Shown: positions 42,976 through 55,150 of the stretch, one piece after another | How positions within the stretch are numbered: the first letter of the stretch is position 1 | How the letters are laid out: every line of letters begins with the position of its first letter | Assembly (NCBI RefSeq): GCF_040807025.1 | Contig: NC_090942.1 | Span: forward strand, 64,808,911-64,872,910 | Direction: 5' to 3' | Length of the DNA stretch: 64,000 nucleotides | DNA from: Struthio camelus | Taxonomy: Eukaryota > Chordata > Aves > Struthioniformes > Struthionidae | Notes under the pieces: generated by a model | Seen by the model: the letters and a program-made list of their open reading frames with translations, nothing else | Database searches by the model: none | Told to the model about the DNA's origin: nothing | Translations under genes and position numbers: made by a program

Positions 42976-43248
42976 GCAAACAAAATCTAAAGACTGATCT
43001 GAGATGGAAGAGAATAGCAGCTGACTGGGAAACACCACTGAGTCACTCAGCCTATGCAGAAACAGCAGGAATTGGAGCATGTGCTGATGGAAAAAGAGTA
43101 ATTTTTAATATCACTGTCACAAAGTTTGGGTTTGGCTAGTAGCCTGCAGTTTGGCCCAGCAAAAGAAATCACCTCCTCAGACTGTACTAATGAAATGTGA
43201 AGAGAATTGTGTTTGTAGGGAACTTGAGGTGCTCAGCGTGAGAAACTC

Positions 43249-43270
43249 AAAAAAAAAAAAAAAAAAAAAA
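43249..43270. repeat. Poly-A tract (22 A)
   Basis: An uninterrupted A run with no element body recognised. Confidence 0.9.
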
Positions 43271-45662
43271 GGGAGCCGATTAGGAAGCTTTTATGAAGCT
43301 TTCAGTCAAAATACGTAATGTAAAGTGAGGGGAGGTCTAATCTCTAATATAAGGTCAGATTGTATGAGGCTCAGAGAAGCAAAGGCATGAGGGAAAGATT
43401 GTCAGAAGAACCTGCTTGGCATCAGAGGGGGAAATGGAGCATGCCAGCCTTCAGAATAGAGGCAGAATGGAGCATTTAGACAGAGGCCATGGGGGAAAAC
43501 CAAACAAATCACAAACCTATAAGAACATTCAAAAGGAAAATAAATCGGAAGATGCAAGAGGATAGCTGCAGGATGCAATCAGAACAAGTCTGCAAGAAGT
43601 AAGCGTGAAAATGTGCACAATACGCAGAAGAAAACAGAGACCTAACCAACTTCTAACATCTCTTTTGGACTTCATAAACGGTAAACAATTTTGAAAAAGA
43701 AATTGTTAAAAAAAGACCAAGATAATTCACAAGAAAAGAAGGATTCAGAGACCACGCAGTGAAAATAAGCTTATCTTTAGGAATGGATAAGGACATAGTT
43801 TCCTCCAGTGACTGGAATATCATATGTAGACATTTCCCAAATATTTACAGGTTGAACACTGACATGCTTATTAATGGGTCCTCTGACACTGCAGTAAAGT
43901 ATCTGAAAGAAAAATCTAAGCTTATTAAGCTCAGATGGATAAGAGCCAGGCCAGCCACTATTTCTGCTTGTTTTCGCAAGCTAGATGTAAAGGCAATCTT
44001 GAAAAGACAGTTGGAATTGTTTTGGGAAGAGAGGTGTCAAATCTAGGACTCAACATGCCAGATAGGAGGCTTCACCAAAGGAAACAGGGCTGCAGAAGAA
44101 CACAAACAGCTGGAAAAAGTTGTTCCAGAGCAGTGAAAGCCTGACTCGTATGGATCTGTTTTCTGCAGCCCCCTAGCTGAGGGCCCCGCGTCCCCCATCA
44201 CTGCCACAACTACACATGGATTCTGGGATTGTCATTCCCTTGATTCAGAAATAGCGTTGTTAAGTAATGCAACTGTTGAACACATCATGCCAAAAACAAT
44301 ATCTATATTTTCTGCACCTGCCACCAATACAGCAGTAGTGTGATGTTATAGGGCTCAGTTTCATTTTTAGGAGTTTCAGTGTTTTGGAAAACAACATTCT
44401 ATTCAGCATATTCCATCAAGTATTAGGTTACTACAGTCTGCAGTACATTCTACAGTCTGTAGTCTGCAGTTTATTACAGTCTGTAATAAATTCTGCTAAA
44501 AATTTTTAAAGGATTCTTAAAAAGGCTGAAAAGTCAAATCTGGCACCACTGAATTAAAAGAAAGCCTGAAAATTTGCTGAGTTGTTCCATAACAGAAAGC
44601 TCAGAACAGCTGAATGAATATGCAACCAGTGATGTTAAAACCAGGAACACTGGGAAGGCCTAAGATCGCCACAAGAAAATCAATAAGAAATATATTATGA
44701 TGAAAAGGTCACTTGAGATTGCCCAACCTCTCCAGTAATTTCTTCAGTAATTGCCTCACAGGAAACAGCAGCAGCGTTGTAAGAATTGATTGCATTTTGC
44801 ACACATATAAATAATATATTTCTCATTCATGCTTAGATGTACTATATTTTTCTATGCCTGAAAAGATGTTAGAATACACCATCGCCTTTGCTTCTTCTTC
44901 CTTCTCTCACACAAGCAGAAGACAATTCATTTTGTGAGTGCAAGTGATTGGATATTTGTCTAAAACATTGCAAGCTCTTGCTCAGGGACTCTTCAGCAGA
45001 TGCCTGGTCCTCCAGCAGAGCCCTTTCCCTTTGGTCCCCTGCAACTGCTGCACACCTGCAAATCTCTCCACAGAGGCACGCTGGCACACGTTGTACAGAT
45101 TAAACTGCTTCCTAAATTTCTCCCAACAGATAACGTATTTGAAAGGTGGCTTTGAAAGCCACTAGTGAAGATGCCACCTAACCATTTTCTTTCATGCTGA
45201 ACTTTCCTTCCTATCCTTCAACAAAACAAAGTCTCCAAAGCATGCAGGCTCAAGGGCAAGCCCACCCCAACAGCCACCTATCTGCTTCTGGCTTTGCTGT
45301 GAGAGAAAACAACAAACCAAAGAAATCAGTTTGGCTACTCACCGAGTCCCTCACACAGACCTTTTCCATCACCATCTTAGAGACCCTGAAGTTGCTGGTC
45401 CTACGTGTCTGAGTCAGACATCATTTAACTCTCTCTCATCAGGGTAGAGAACTCCTAAAATACATACTTTTTCAGGAAAAAAAAAATCCATAAATCTGCC
45501 AGATCCACACTTAATGCCTACCTACAATTCTACATGTTGCTGCCTGTTTGCCAGCATTTCTGTTCTAAAAGGATGTTCCGGAGTGCTTTTTTTCAAAGTT
45601 TCAGCACTTTAGGATGCACACAAGTGCTCCAGAGTTAGCAGGAAGTTCAGATGTGCAAGAAG

Positions 45663-45770
45663 TTTTAGCAGAACAAGTACTTTAGCAGAATAAGTACTTT
45701 AGTACCTTAGTACTTTTGGTACTTTAGTATTTTTAGCACTTTAGTACTTTTAGCACGAACAAGTACTTTT
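45663..45770. repeat. Degenerate minisatellite based on TACTTTAG
   Basis: Multiple interleaved copies of agtacttt / ctttagtac with occasional GCA interruptions. It looks like a local slippage-derived repeat. Confidence 0.75.
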
Positions 45771-46906
45771 CTCTTTTATCAGTGGTGTCTACTCTCAATC
45801 CTTCACCTACTAAGAATATTCTCAAATCTCTTACCATGGAAAGGCCTGCTTAGGCTATAGGTCTATTATCATATTATCCCAGTCAAAGTCTATGCTGCAG
45901 CCTCCCCTCTTCATCATCAGCATTGGCACAAGCACTTGGGTGGCAAGGCAAAGCTGGGAACTGTTCTTCCTGAACACCATTTTTGTTTGTTCGTTTGTTT
46001 TGGACTAACTCAATTTTCAACTAGATGAGTGCCCTGGATCTGATCCTCCCCACCCCGGGACAGTCATGAGCACTGGCATAGGGGAAACAACAGGAACGGC
46101 CATCTAGAGCTGGAGATAGGCAGTGCCACAAACTTACACTTGCCTAGAGGGACCTTGAAATAGCATGGGCTCCTCAGGGAGCGCTTCCATTTCCATTTTG
46201 ACCAACAAGTCAAAAATAGCTACTTCTCAGCAGAGTCACAGATCTCAGCGCAACATTACAGCTCCATATACCAGACACCACTGCAATTTTCAAATGCAGT
46301 GGTACTGATAACAGAGGAAAGCAATTAAGTGTTGTACACTTCTTTCTTTATTGAGAAAGGTGTAAGATAGACAACTTGCTGCTATTTGCTTTCTTCCATA
46401 AAGAAATACTGTTTTCAGAAAAAAAGTACATTTACACGACTTTCACCTTTACTTCCCGATTACACCGAAAGCTCTCTGCTTATGTGTGGCTAAGATTAGA
46501 TCACTAATTTGTGCACGAACCACCTTCAGGTCCCAGCTGTAATTCATCCAGCTCCCTGCAGAAGAGATGGGATATAGAAATGCACTAAATATGGCACCTG
46601 CAGGACTCATTGCAGACAGCTGCATTTCTGACATTTTTCAAGGGCACTGACTGTGCCTGAAGATAGCAGGATTTAGGAAAGCTGATGAGAGCCTACACAC
46701 ATCCATGCTCTTGGTTCCTTCCACTCACGGCATGGACAACTGAGCCACTTGTGCATCATCTGCTGAACTGCAACAGCTTACAACAAGGCTGTTTTAAAAA
46801 AAAACATTAATTTTGGTTTCCATGCTATCAGCCATCCCAAATGTTACCCCACCATCCCCCAGGTTTCCTATATTATCAGTCACGCAAGCCCCAAGTCATC
46901 TGTCCC

Positions 46907-47418
46907 AGTCAGAGCACACACAGCTGAGACACTTCTGAATCACCTGGAAAAGTGCTAGGTGACTGCATGGCTATTTAAAATAAACCACCACCAACTTCAG
47001 TCTGTAGGGGGGAAGTGGTGGCAGCTATGCTGCTGGCCAACCCTCACAAAGCCATGTTTTCTCCTGAATCCCTCATTCAAGCACTGGCTCCGCAGTCCTA
47101 ACAGAGCCCGACCATGGGTGGTCACTCAGCTCATTGCAGACTTCCCCCCTGCAATGTGGCCCTGCTGGGGTCTCACTTCAGCAGCTGGAATATTGCGAGT
47201 TCTCTTGACCTAAACCTGAGGAAGCTCTGCTCCGGGACGGGGAGTCAGCCCAGGCGGACAGGGCGAGGACACTGACACTTGGGTATGGTGTCACCAGCGG
47301 GACGGGCAGACTCAGGTAGAAGAATAGGGTAAGCAGTGCTGACAGCACTGTGATGATGAAACAAAGCAAACTTTACCCCGCAGTCAATTATAAGGCTTCC
47401 AGGATGTAGGAACTTAAT
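46907..47418. repeat. Segmental duplicate, copy 2 (3' flank of gene A)
   Basis: Partner of 24517-24985, lying 3' of the gene A stop codon. It includes cacctggaaaagtgctaggt, where copy 1 has a single difference. Divergence is substantial, in contrast to the identical exon-intron tract about 0.5 kb away. Confidence 0.85.
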
Positions 47419-47905
47419 GTCGTCTACTGAAACAGCAGGTTATTACTCCTTCCTTGTACACCATGGTGCAGGTACTTTCACTTTTCTTCCTTCTGCATTT
47501 CCCACCCAGTCTCCCTTCAGCACATCAGCCCCATCACAGGCAGGAATAATCCATACATGACTGCATCAGTGGATCAAGTTAACCATACACTCAGCAGTGC
47601 AGTTTTCAAGCATGCAAAACATGTCATCACATCAGGGCATGTACGTCAGGTACCTCCCCATCTCAGGCTAGAGATAAGTTAAAAGTTAAAATTTAGCACT
47701 TCCAGTGGGCAGAATAGCCCCTACCAAACAAATTATGTCCAAAAATCCTTCAGGAGATTGGTCTTGGTTCATTGCATTACAAAATGTTCTACAGTTTCTC
47801 AAAGAAAATTTCGCTATATATAGCAAGTACTAAAATTGTGTAGACATTAACAAAGAGATTTATAAAAGCATCTCAGCCTCAGTTCAAAGAAGATTCTGCC
47901 ATTCT

Positions 47906-48186
47906 TTACAGGATCATACAGCTGAACCCTCTGCTATACTCCAAGATATAGGCAGGGTAAACCTGATGCTTCTCAAAGATGACAAAGATGGAAGGATCCT
48001 CCGGGTCATCCACACAGCTGTCGTAGAGCCTGTTTGCATTCCCAGCTCTGGGTGGAGGGCGAAGGTACTCTGAGTTGCCCTCAACAAAGTCTCCAACAAG
48101 AACTCGAGCTACAAACATGCTCTGGTGACCAGTGCGGGATGGGCAGTACTCGTGAGAATAACTGGCGTCTCTGGCAAAGTAGCTTC
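47906..48186 (-). CDS. Gene A exon 7: catalytic domain part 2 and C-terminus
   Basis: Acceptor CTGCTCCCTAG, then [14 protein letters not shown] (triad Tyr), [18 protein letters not shown] and [14 protein letters not shown]. It ends EYSRGFSCMIL-stop, four residues longer than copy E (EYTFSSQ). The sequence diverges from copy E abruptly at 47936, within the codons that follow EY. Confidence 0.92.
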
Positions 48187-51100
48187 CTAGGGAGCAGAAA
48201 AAGGCACAACTGAGAAAAACACATCGGGCAAAGGAGCAAACGGCTCCTACCGGCACTCTGACAAGCAACCATTCAGCAAGCACCTCCTTCTCCTTCCTAC
48301 CCCACGTAGCTCTAAACACAGCCTTGCCAAGGCTTCCCACATCGCTTGATTTTAAAGCATCAGCAGACGCTGGCCACGTTTCACCATCCCCCTCACAGCC
48401 CTACCTGACCTCAAGCTCTCCTTAACAGCAGGTACCTGAGGCAAGGAGTGATGTTTTCAGCCCCGCCAGAAGCACAGCTGCTGCTGACACCCTCCGCAAC
48501 AGGCGCACACGGACAGGAGCGCGGTGTCGGCCCCAGGCAGTCCCCTCGCAGCGACCCACAGGCCTGGCCGGCGTTGGCAGCCCGCGGCATTGGCAGCCCG
48601 CACTGCTGCAGCCCCTGCGCCGGCTCCTCCTGGGCCGGTGGGGGTCCTGCCTTGGCACGCTGCACCCCGCCGTCGCTCAGGGAGCCTCCTCTGCCTCCCC
48701 ACCACGGCTGCGGCTGCCCCGCAACACGGGCTCCTGCCCTCCTACCTCTTCCATACAGCGTCCCGTGAGCCCCGCACACCCGCCAGTCGAAGTTCTGCTC
48801 GCAGATGGCAGCCAGGTGGGACGCGCTCGTGCCGTGGAACAGGAGCCGTTCATCCACCCATCTCCTGTTCTTGACCTTCTTCATCTGCTCCTTTTGCCTA
48901 GGGGCAAAAATGAAAGATAAATGACCCTGGTTCATATAAGAACAATTTCCAAACCCAAATCCTACTACTTTTGGATCACAGAGGAACAGCGACACAAACC
49001 ACTCTCCGTGGGTTTACTGCATGCTTTGCACTATGTTGCAAAGTACCCTACTGCACAGCTGGCTCCTTCTGGACAACAGAAAGATCTCAGCATCATTACA
49101 GACCGTGTTATCCACAAGTTCGTATCTTATTAGAGAATAACAAGACAAACATCTTGACTGTGAATTGGTCAGTTCCCAGGTTATGAAAATCCTGAATGTA
49201 TAAACATAGTTCATAAAACAAAGTTGTATGAAGTCGTAAGTCATGGGATCCTTTAATATGAATGATTTTATAATCTCTATCCACACTTCTGTCACAAAAG
49301 TTCCCAACTTTTAAAAAATCCAATGTGGAAGAGACCAAGAAATAGCAAGAACAAATTTGAAAAACCACAGCTCAGTCATGGTGTCTGAAAACAGGAAGAC
49401 TCTTTTTGAGTAACATTAGCAAGAACCACACATACAACCTGTTACGTGATGTGCTTAAAGGATTGTCCCTCTGTGCACACAAAGGAGCACAGAGGAACAG
49501 TGATGGGGGGACCCAAATAATCTCATCAGGGAAACGAGTCCCTGCCCCAGCCCCTCTCCAGGTTGTCCCAGGGAAGCTATCAGCCTGCAGGCCAGGGGGA
49601 CATGGCACCCCATAATCCAAGCGGAGATGCTCTTTCAGACTGAGGAGGGTCACCACCTTGGGGTGCAGGACTCTTTATGAGGTGCAGGGGAAGAGCATTT
49701 GGGGATTGCACAAGACTTCTTAACGGATGTTATAGGGAAGGACCATCGGGAGCAAAGGGAGGGACCGAGGTGGTTTAGGGAGGAACAAGCATGGGAAAAT
49801 AGGGTGGACAAGGGAATACAAGGGGGCAGATGCATGGAAAACATGCTGCTGGTCAGTCCACTTCTCTGACCACGCCCTGCACCTGATCACACCAGTCTGT
49901 CTCATCTCCTCCTTAAACTCCACATTTCTAACTACTTTTCTGGGCTGAGGGGGACTCTCTAGTCTGTGTACATGTGTGTGTACAGAGGCCTACATGCCAG
50001 CAACTGCAGTGGGATCAGGGGTCATAGGGGCTGCATGTCTGTGGTGCCAGCAGTTGAGTAAGTGACGGTACGTATGTCATCGTGTGATCGCTAGCAACTC
50101 TCAAGCCAGGCTAGCCAGTGAGTAGGATAAGGGGCCTGGGAGCCAGGCATCAAAGTGGGGGCCAGATACTGGAGAGACCAGAGGGTCTGAAAGCTGGCTA
50201 CCAGAGGGACCAGGAGGTCCAGACCAACTCCAGGAGAAACTGTGTGAGGTCTGGGAGTTGGCTGAGAAACCCATTTACATGTGTGACACAGCAGGGAAGA
50301 CAGAGGGGCCAGGGGCCAGCAGCTGGTTAGATTAAGTGTTTAAGGCTAGCTTGGGGATCCATGCTGAATACATACATATACATACCTATGTGTATATATA
50401 TACACATATTTTTTTCCTCAGTAATGGGTCTTTATCCTGATCAGCCAGAGAGGGCAACAGGATGAGGCCATTGGTGCTCTCTGCATTTGCAAGTGCTGTG
50501 CTTTCTGTCTATGTTGAACTGTGTGGCCATACACACTAGTACGAACTGTGTTCATATGCATGTGTATGTGTATATGTACATGTTTTGTATATGTGCCTGC
50601 TGGAAACACAGGCTCAGCCACGCTACTGGGTAGACCTGGGGCCATGGAGCTGACACAGCCTCACCTGTATCAGGCCACCCGATTCAGCAATCTCTAACAC
50701 AGCCTGTGGAGCAGAATACATCAGTAACCACCAGGGCTTTGCGCCCATCAGAATAACAAAATAAAAGGGATACAAACCACTGAAAAACTTGCCAAAGCGC
50801 TGGGTTCTGGATCCTCTGCAGTCTGCGGATGCTATAATCTTTCATTGTCCTCTCAAAGAGCCTCTCAATTTTTCTATATTCACTGGAAGTGCAGCTGAGC
50901 TCTACCAACTGAAATTTTTAAATATACAAAAAATAAAATGTCAAAGGTTTTCCTGTACTAGAATCCTTTGGAAGGACTGATGGGAGCATTAACCTCATCC
51001 CATTAGAGGAAAAGCCCTGACATCACATTCACAAGTTTTTCCTGTCTGTATCAGTTAACCAGCATCTCCCCTCCTTCAGTCCCAGATACTGAGGGCTGGC

Positions 51101-54100
51101 TGCACAAGGAAACGAATGCTTCGCCACACTTGCTTCCTTTGGTGGACACACTTCTGCACCTAGACTACTCTGATACTTCAGAGTAACCTAGATCAGAAAC
51201 GCACAACAGTATTCAGGGTGGAGAACAGTGGATATCTGCTTCACTTAAATTTGACACCCTAGCTCCTCCTGAGTTAGCTTCACTGCAGGAATTTTTACTA
51301 CAACAAATAACATTTTGCTTTAAATAGACTGAGAAAATACTTTGAACCTCATTTAATGCGCAATTCATCCAGTTTATGAGAGGATCAGGTGCCTTGGAAG
51401 AATGCAAAAGAGAGGTGAAACCAGCAATGGCTAAAAGGCCATCCTTATCCCTGTGTGGTATATGCAGGTGGTCTCAGAAAGTCTCCCAGGAGACACAGGC
51501 CTATTCTGAATGTGAAACTGTTCATCCTTATTTCTTTCCAGAGCTCTGTATTTTATAAGACAGGTTTAAAAGCTGGGCATATCTCAAGGGCCTTAGTCTT
51601 TGGAGCTGAGCATCATGTTTTATAAAGTTTACTTCTCAGAAGAAATGGTACAGGATGCAGTTCATCCTACATGTTGGAGAGGTAAAAAGATGTACCTTGT
51701 ACCCTATATCAGGCAGTGCAGATTGGTCCCATTCTGGAGGATAGACAGAACACGTCAGAGCTGTGTATAACTGGCTGTAAGAAATAAAAGCAGCAAGTCA
51801 GTCCCTGATACTTCTAATCAAAGCCTCCTACCAGAGAACCTAGATGGCTCTACGGCAGCTCTCGGGCATCTCCGGGCTTTTTATACTCCACATAACAGTT
51901 CTCCTTGCCTCCAATTAGGTTTTCATGAATATCCTAGTGGCACTAATGTGTTTCTTGCCAGGTCAAGACACTAGTAAGAGAGTTTCAGTCAAGAAGCAAC
52001 ACAGGCTTGCAGCCGGACGGTTTAAACAACTGATCCCAGACAACCTCCATGCTAGCTGTTTGAACCGCTAGGAAACTGGAAGGTAAGCCCTGCCCCTCCA
52101 TCTCCCTCATCTCTAAATAGCTGGTCAGAACCATGGCCTCCCAGACCAGCCAGTCAGATAGACTTACAGGAAGCTTTGCACGGACAACTGTGCCTCCAGG
52201 TGCTGCTCCATCAGTCACCATGTGCTTAACAACTTCCAGCACGAGTCCTTTAGAGCCCTCGTGGCATGAATGTTTTGCCCCAAACTATAGCAGTGTTAGC
52301 ATCCATACAGAGGCTTGAGTTTGTTTTTTCTTTAAATCAGCTAAACAGTTGGCTTCAAACATCCTGTCTGCTGGTGAGTTTCTGAAGCCTTCTTGAGCAG
52401 TAGCAAAAGAAAGCAGTAGCACAATTAGCTGTTACAGCAGGTACGCTCAGTTCTGTCAAGCCGAACTTCCTTTAAAAAGCAATATGACAAGAGTATCCCA
52501 GATAAATGCATCTAGTTCATTTTATTTAGGGGAATTTGCTTCTGCACTTTATTTTAGTCTCTGCTTTCTGAGGGATGGCATCAACTGCTCCACAGTTCTT
52601 GGGACAGGCAGTCCCTTGCTTCTACTCCTTGCATCATTTAGCACTGTTAGGGCATAAATCAAGGGCCAAAAATTCCCCTCGGTTCACCCCTATGTGACCT
52701 TGCTCTTGCAGAGGGAACAAATCTACTCTAGGGGTCTCCCATGGTTGCCAAAAAATGCTGCAAAACATCCCCCAAGCACATTTTACAGCGTCATCGCAAT
52801 AACTTACAAATACTATCGCAGCAAAACTTGACTTTAAGTCAGTCAGCAAAAGGTGTCTAAAAATGAATTTTAGAAAACTGAAAAAGAATTCTAACGAGGT
52901 AGGATAAACTTCTCGGCAGAAAGGCACTCTCATCTAGAGACATTATTAAGTAATTAACATATGGTACCTTCTCTCTTGCTCACTTCCAGAGGACAGAAAT
53001 CTTGGCAATCGGATAACTTTTCTTCGAGTTTCATAGATCAAATTTCTTTGGACCATGTCTTGAAAGAAAAACATGATGACTCAATAATTAGGCAATTTAT
53101 TGTCAGGGACACATTTCTGTGTGTTAAGGAGGAAAAAAAAAAAAAGGACGAAAAAGGGAGGTAGCCCTGAATACTGAAAGGTAATGTTCTTTCTACTACT
53201 TTTACCCTACCCCATGCTTCATAGTTTGAGGTAACTTCCACTTGTGCTGTGTCTGCTTGGAGATCAGCAAGGTCCAGTTGGAAGCTCACAGGATGTTTCC
53301 TTTTGTCCTGCTGCCTTTACCTTGGAGGAGATGGGGATGACTGCTCGCACAGCTTGTGAAGGCAACACCCCAATTACTCCTGCACATGGCCCAGAGTTTA
53401 GCTCCAGGAGCTGCTATTCACATCCAGGCTGTTGGCCAGAGAAAACTATATCTGATGTCTGAACTGCAGCAGGAAGAAGTGTTTTTGATAGGACAGAGGT
53501 CATAAATCTATCTTTCCTGGCAGTACAGGATTGTCACTTGGTGCAAAAAGGCAGTCCTCTCTTTCTGGTCCTGTAACAATATCACAGAGCACACGCTGCG
53601 TGACATGGCTAGTTCTCCACTGTTTCCTGTTTTAAATACCACTCTCTTCATTCATACCAGGAAACAGATCTAAACTTTGGAAACTGAAAATAAATTTTAG
53701 GATGGTTAAATAAATTATGAATAAATTAGGAACAGAAAAGCATTTCTCAATTTCCCCTTCCTAATCTGTGGAATCAACCCTTATTTTTACCTTTGCTGTA
53801 CTACGTGCTTTCTCTCCCCATAACTAGCCTGCAAGAATGTCTCCAGGCTCACTTCTTCACCATTTGACATTTCAGTTATTTTATTTTTTTCTTTCTCCTT
53901 TTTGCTTGTATAAGCCCTGATGCATAAGCCAGATGCCGTGAAGAGTTTACTCGCTGGTCTTGTTCTGAATATACAGCATTGCCAAAGACGCTTTTTTGAT
54001 TATAGATGGACAAGTCTAGAAGTCTGAGCAGGGCATGTCAAAACTGCAGAAAAATGCACATAATTTGCATGTTCTGCTCAGACAACACTTACAGAAAGAA

Positions 54101-55150
54101 AAAGACATGTTCAAAGAAATCCAGATGTAGGGTGACAATTGTGCGCATGAAGGATGCTACCTTACAGCCAGCTACACTGTGTAATGAACTTTTAAAAGAG
54201 ATACTTCACCTTCAAAGTTTATCTCGTACTGCTGAGAACCAGCCCTGAATAACAGAGTGCCTTTCCGATTAGCTAAAAATGCCTTCTCCAGATCTGCAGA
54301 TGTTACTGTGGCAGAGCAATGATCCGGATGCTATAAAAAGAACGAATAAATTATACCTGTTAGAAACTGACCTTTGGCTGAGGTGACACTGCAGACATGT
54401 ATCAGTGTTTCATCCATAACCTATTCCCTTTTCTTTAGATGACTTTGTTAAACAAAGTTTCTGCAGGAAGTGCAACTATTCAATATAATGCCAAAAGTAC
54501 CAAAGATATCCAAGTTTATTAGTTTATTCAAAAACTTTGCCACCATCCCTCACTGTTCTCTAGGGATACTATAACTCCTGTAGGGCACCACTTCATCCTT
54601 CTTAATGGGGGACACAACATAACATAGGCGCCTCCATGGGAGATGTGATAAAGTTGGGCGGACAGCCACACCAACAGGAGAGAATAGGGGTATGAAGGCC
54701 CCAGGTCAATAATGGGATGCCATTTTGAGCTCATCTCTAAGATTTCAATCATTTTGCTCTTCAGGGTCATAGGGGTATCCACCACAGAGAACAGCTGCTA
54801 GTAGCAATGGCAAAAGTGTTCAGTCCATGTGGTCAGCTTCAGTTAAAAGACTTTAGTCATCTCTGGAAAAATACATCAGTTTTCAAAGGTAGTCATCTGA
54901 AAGCTTACATAGAGTATTAGCACTGCTTTGAGGGACTGTTAATAAGACAATTCCACCAGGGCATCAGAAGAGCATTGCAAGGACACCCATGATTTAAGTA
55001 AAAGATACCAACTGTAAAACAATGTGCCCTAAATAGCTCACCAATGATGGCTAAATGAGAGCTTTTGGCATCAGCACAACAGATCTTACCTGTTGGCCAT
55101 ACTCAATCCACTGCCCAAAATCGTCATGCCAATACCAGGCGTACGCCATT
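47906..55150 (-). CDS. PARP12-like mono-ADP-ribosyltransferase with one WWE domain (gene A)
   Basis: Seven exons join in frame to 294 codons: 55090..55150, 54210..54330, 52984..53058, 52003..52067, 50778..50908, 48746..48897 and 47906..48186. Residues 1-85 form a WWE domain, an ADP-ribose-binding fold (WYWHDDFGQW, then AGSQQYEINFE). Residues about 108-150 are the linker seen before PARP domains (RIQNPALWQVFQW). Residues about 152-290 are the catalytic domain, with LLFHGTS (NAD-binding His), [14 protein letters not shown] (Tyr) and VYPAYILEY. The third triad position is hydrophobic, as in mono-ADP-ribosylating PARPs. Architecture and length resemble PARP11 (about 330 residues), but the catalytic motifs are closer to PARP12; no zinc fingers are seen. 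The ATG at 55147-55149 is chosen because a Met sits at the same place in module B. An acceptor-like CTCAG directly precedes it, so a non-coding first exon is likely. Exon 4 is the least certain. Confidence 0.82.
47937..48846 (-). repeat. 910-bp identical tract, gene A side
   Basis: Partner of 26609..27518 at a constant offset of 21,328 bases. It includes part of exon 6, all of the 559-bp intron and nearly all of exon 7. Confidence 0.95.
48746..48897 (-). CDS. Gene A exon 6: catalytic domain part 1
   Basis: Acceptor TTTGCCCCTAG, 152 nt, donor GAAGAG|GTAGGA. It contains WQKEQMKK, LLFHGTSASHLAAICEQ and NFDWRVCGAHGTLYGRG. The His of FHGTS is the first residue of the PARP triad and contacts NAD. 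The 3' 101 bases are identical to copy E; the 5' part differs. Confidence 0.92.
50361..50412. repeat. Degenerate TA/CATA microsatellite
   Basis: A short run of ATACAT and TATATA units inside gene A intron 5. Confidence 0.8.
50778..50908 (-). CDS. Gene A exon 5: linker before the catalytic domain
   Basis: Acceptor AAAATTTCAG, 131 nt, donor CAGTG|GTTTGT. It encodes LVELSCTSSEYRKIERLF, then SIRRLQRIQNPALWQVFQ. The RIQN-x-x-LW phrase is characteristic of the segment just before the PARP fold in PARP11/12/13-type proteins. Homologue in copy E at 29899..30029. Confidence 0.85.
52003..52067 (-). CDS. Gene A candidate exon 4: inter-domain segment
   Basis: Acceptor TTCCAGTTTCCTAG, 65 nt encoding VQTASMEVVWDQLFKPSGC. 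It has the exact phase needed (1 in, 0 out). The distance from its W-D to the L-V-E-L of the next exon equals that in PARP12 (W-D...I-I-E-L). The donor CCT|GTGTTG is weak, so this exon is inferred from spacing and phase. Confidence 0.45.
52984..53058 (-). CDS. Gene A exon 3: WWE C-terminal strand and basic tail
   Basis: Acceptor TTTCTTTCAAG, then 75 nt encoding DMVQRNLIYETRRKVIRLP and a short FLSSG tail. I chose the donor GGAA|GTGAGC over a second option, AG|GTACCA, about 16 bases further on, because its phase matches the next exon. Confidence 0.75.
54210..54330 (-). CDS. Gene A exon 2: WWE second half
   Basis: Acceptor TTCTTTTTATAG, 121 nt, donor GAAG|GTGAAG. It encodes HPDHCSATVTSADLEKAF up to AGSQQYEINFE, the strand-rich C-terminal half of the WWE fold. 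Three diverged copies occur in modules B, C and D. Confidence 0.85.
55090..55150 (-). CDS. Gene A exon 1: start codon and WWE first half
   Basis: Acceptor CTACCCTCAG, then A and ATG, 20 codons (MAYAWYWHDDFGQWIEYGQQ), donor CAG|GTAAGA. It carries the W-x-W and Q-W-I-E-Y signatures of WWE domains. Homologous exons of the same 61-nt length occur at 41891, 39202 and 35800. Confidence 0.8.

Larger units (their letters stand above)
41952..46906. other. Spacer between gene A 3' side and WWE module C
   Basis: No recognisable exon was found. The stretch holds a 24-bp-unit minisatellite (42706-42975), an A22 run (43249-43270) and a degenerate TACTTTAG-rich repeat (45663-45770). A CAGTCTG-rich cluster near 44438-44500 looks like local slippage duplication. 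Confidence 0.6.

Noticed and set aside
42653-43080. Long open frames on both strands across the GA minisatellite
   Set aside because: A repeat unit of 24 bp keeps several frames open. The peptides are pure repeat (GRKKERER or FLSSSLSF type) with no unique sequence.
51985-52242. 85-codon minus-strand frame as one continuous gene
   Set aside because: It overlaps the inferred gene A exon 4, and only the 52003-52067 part has splice and spacing support.
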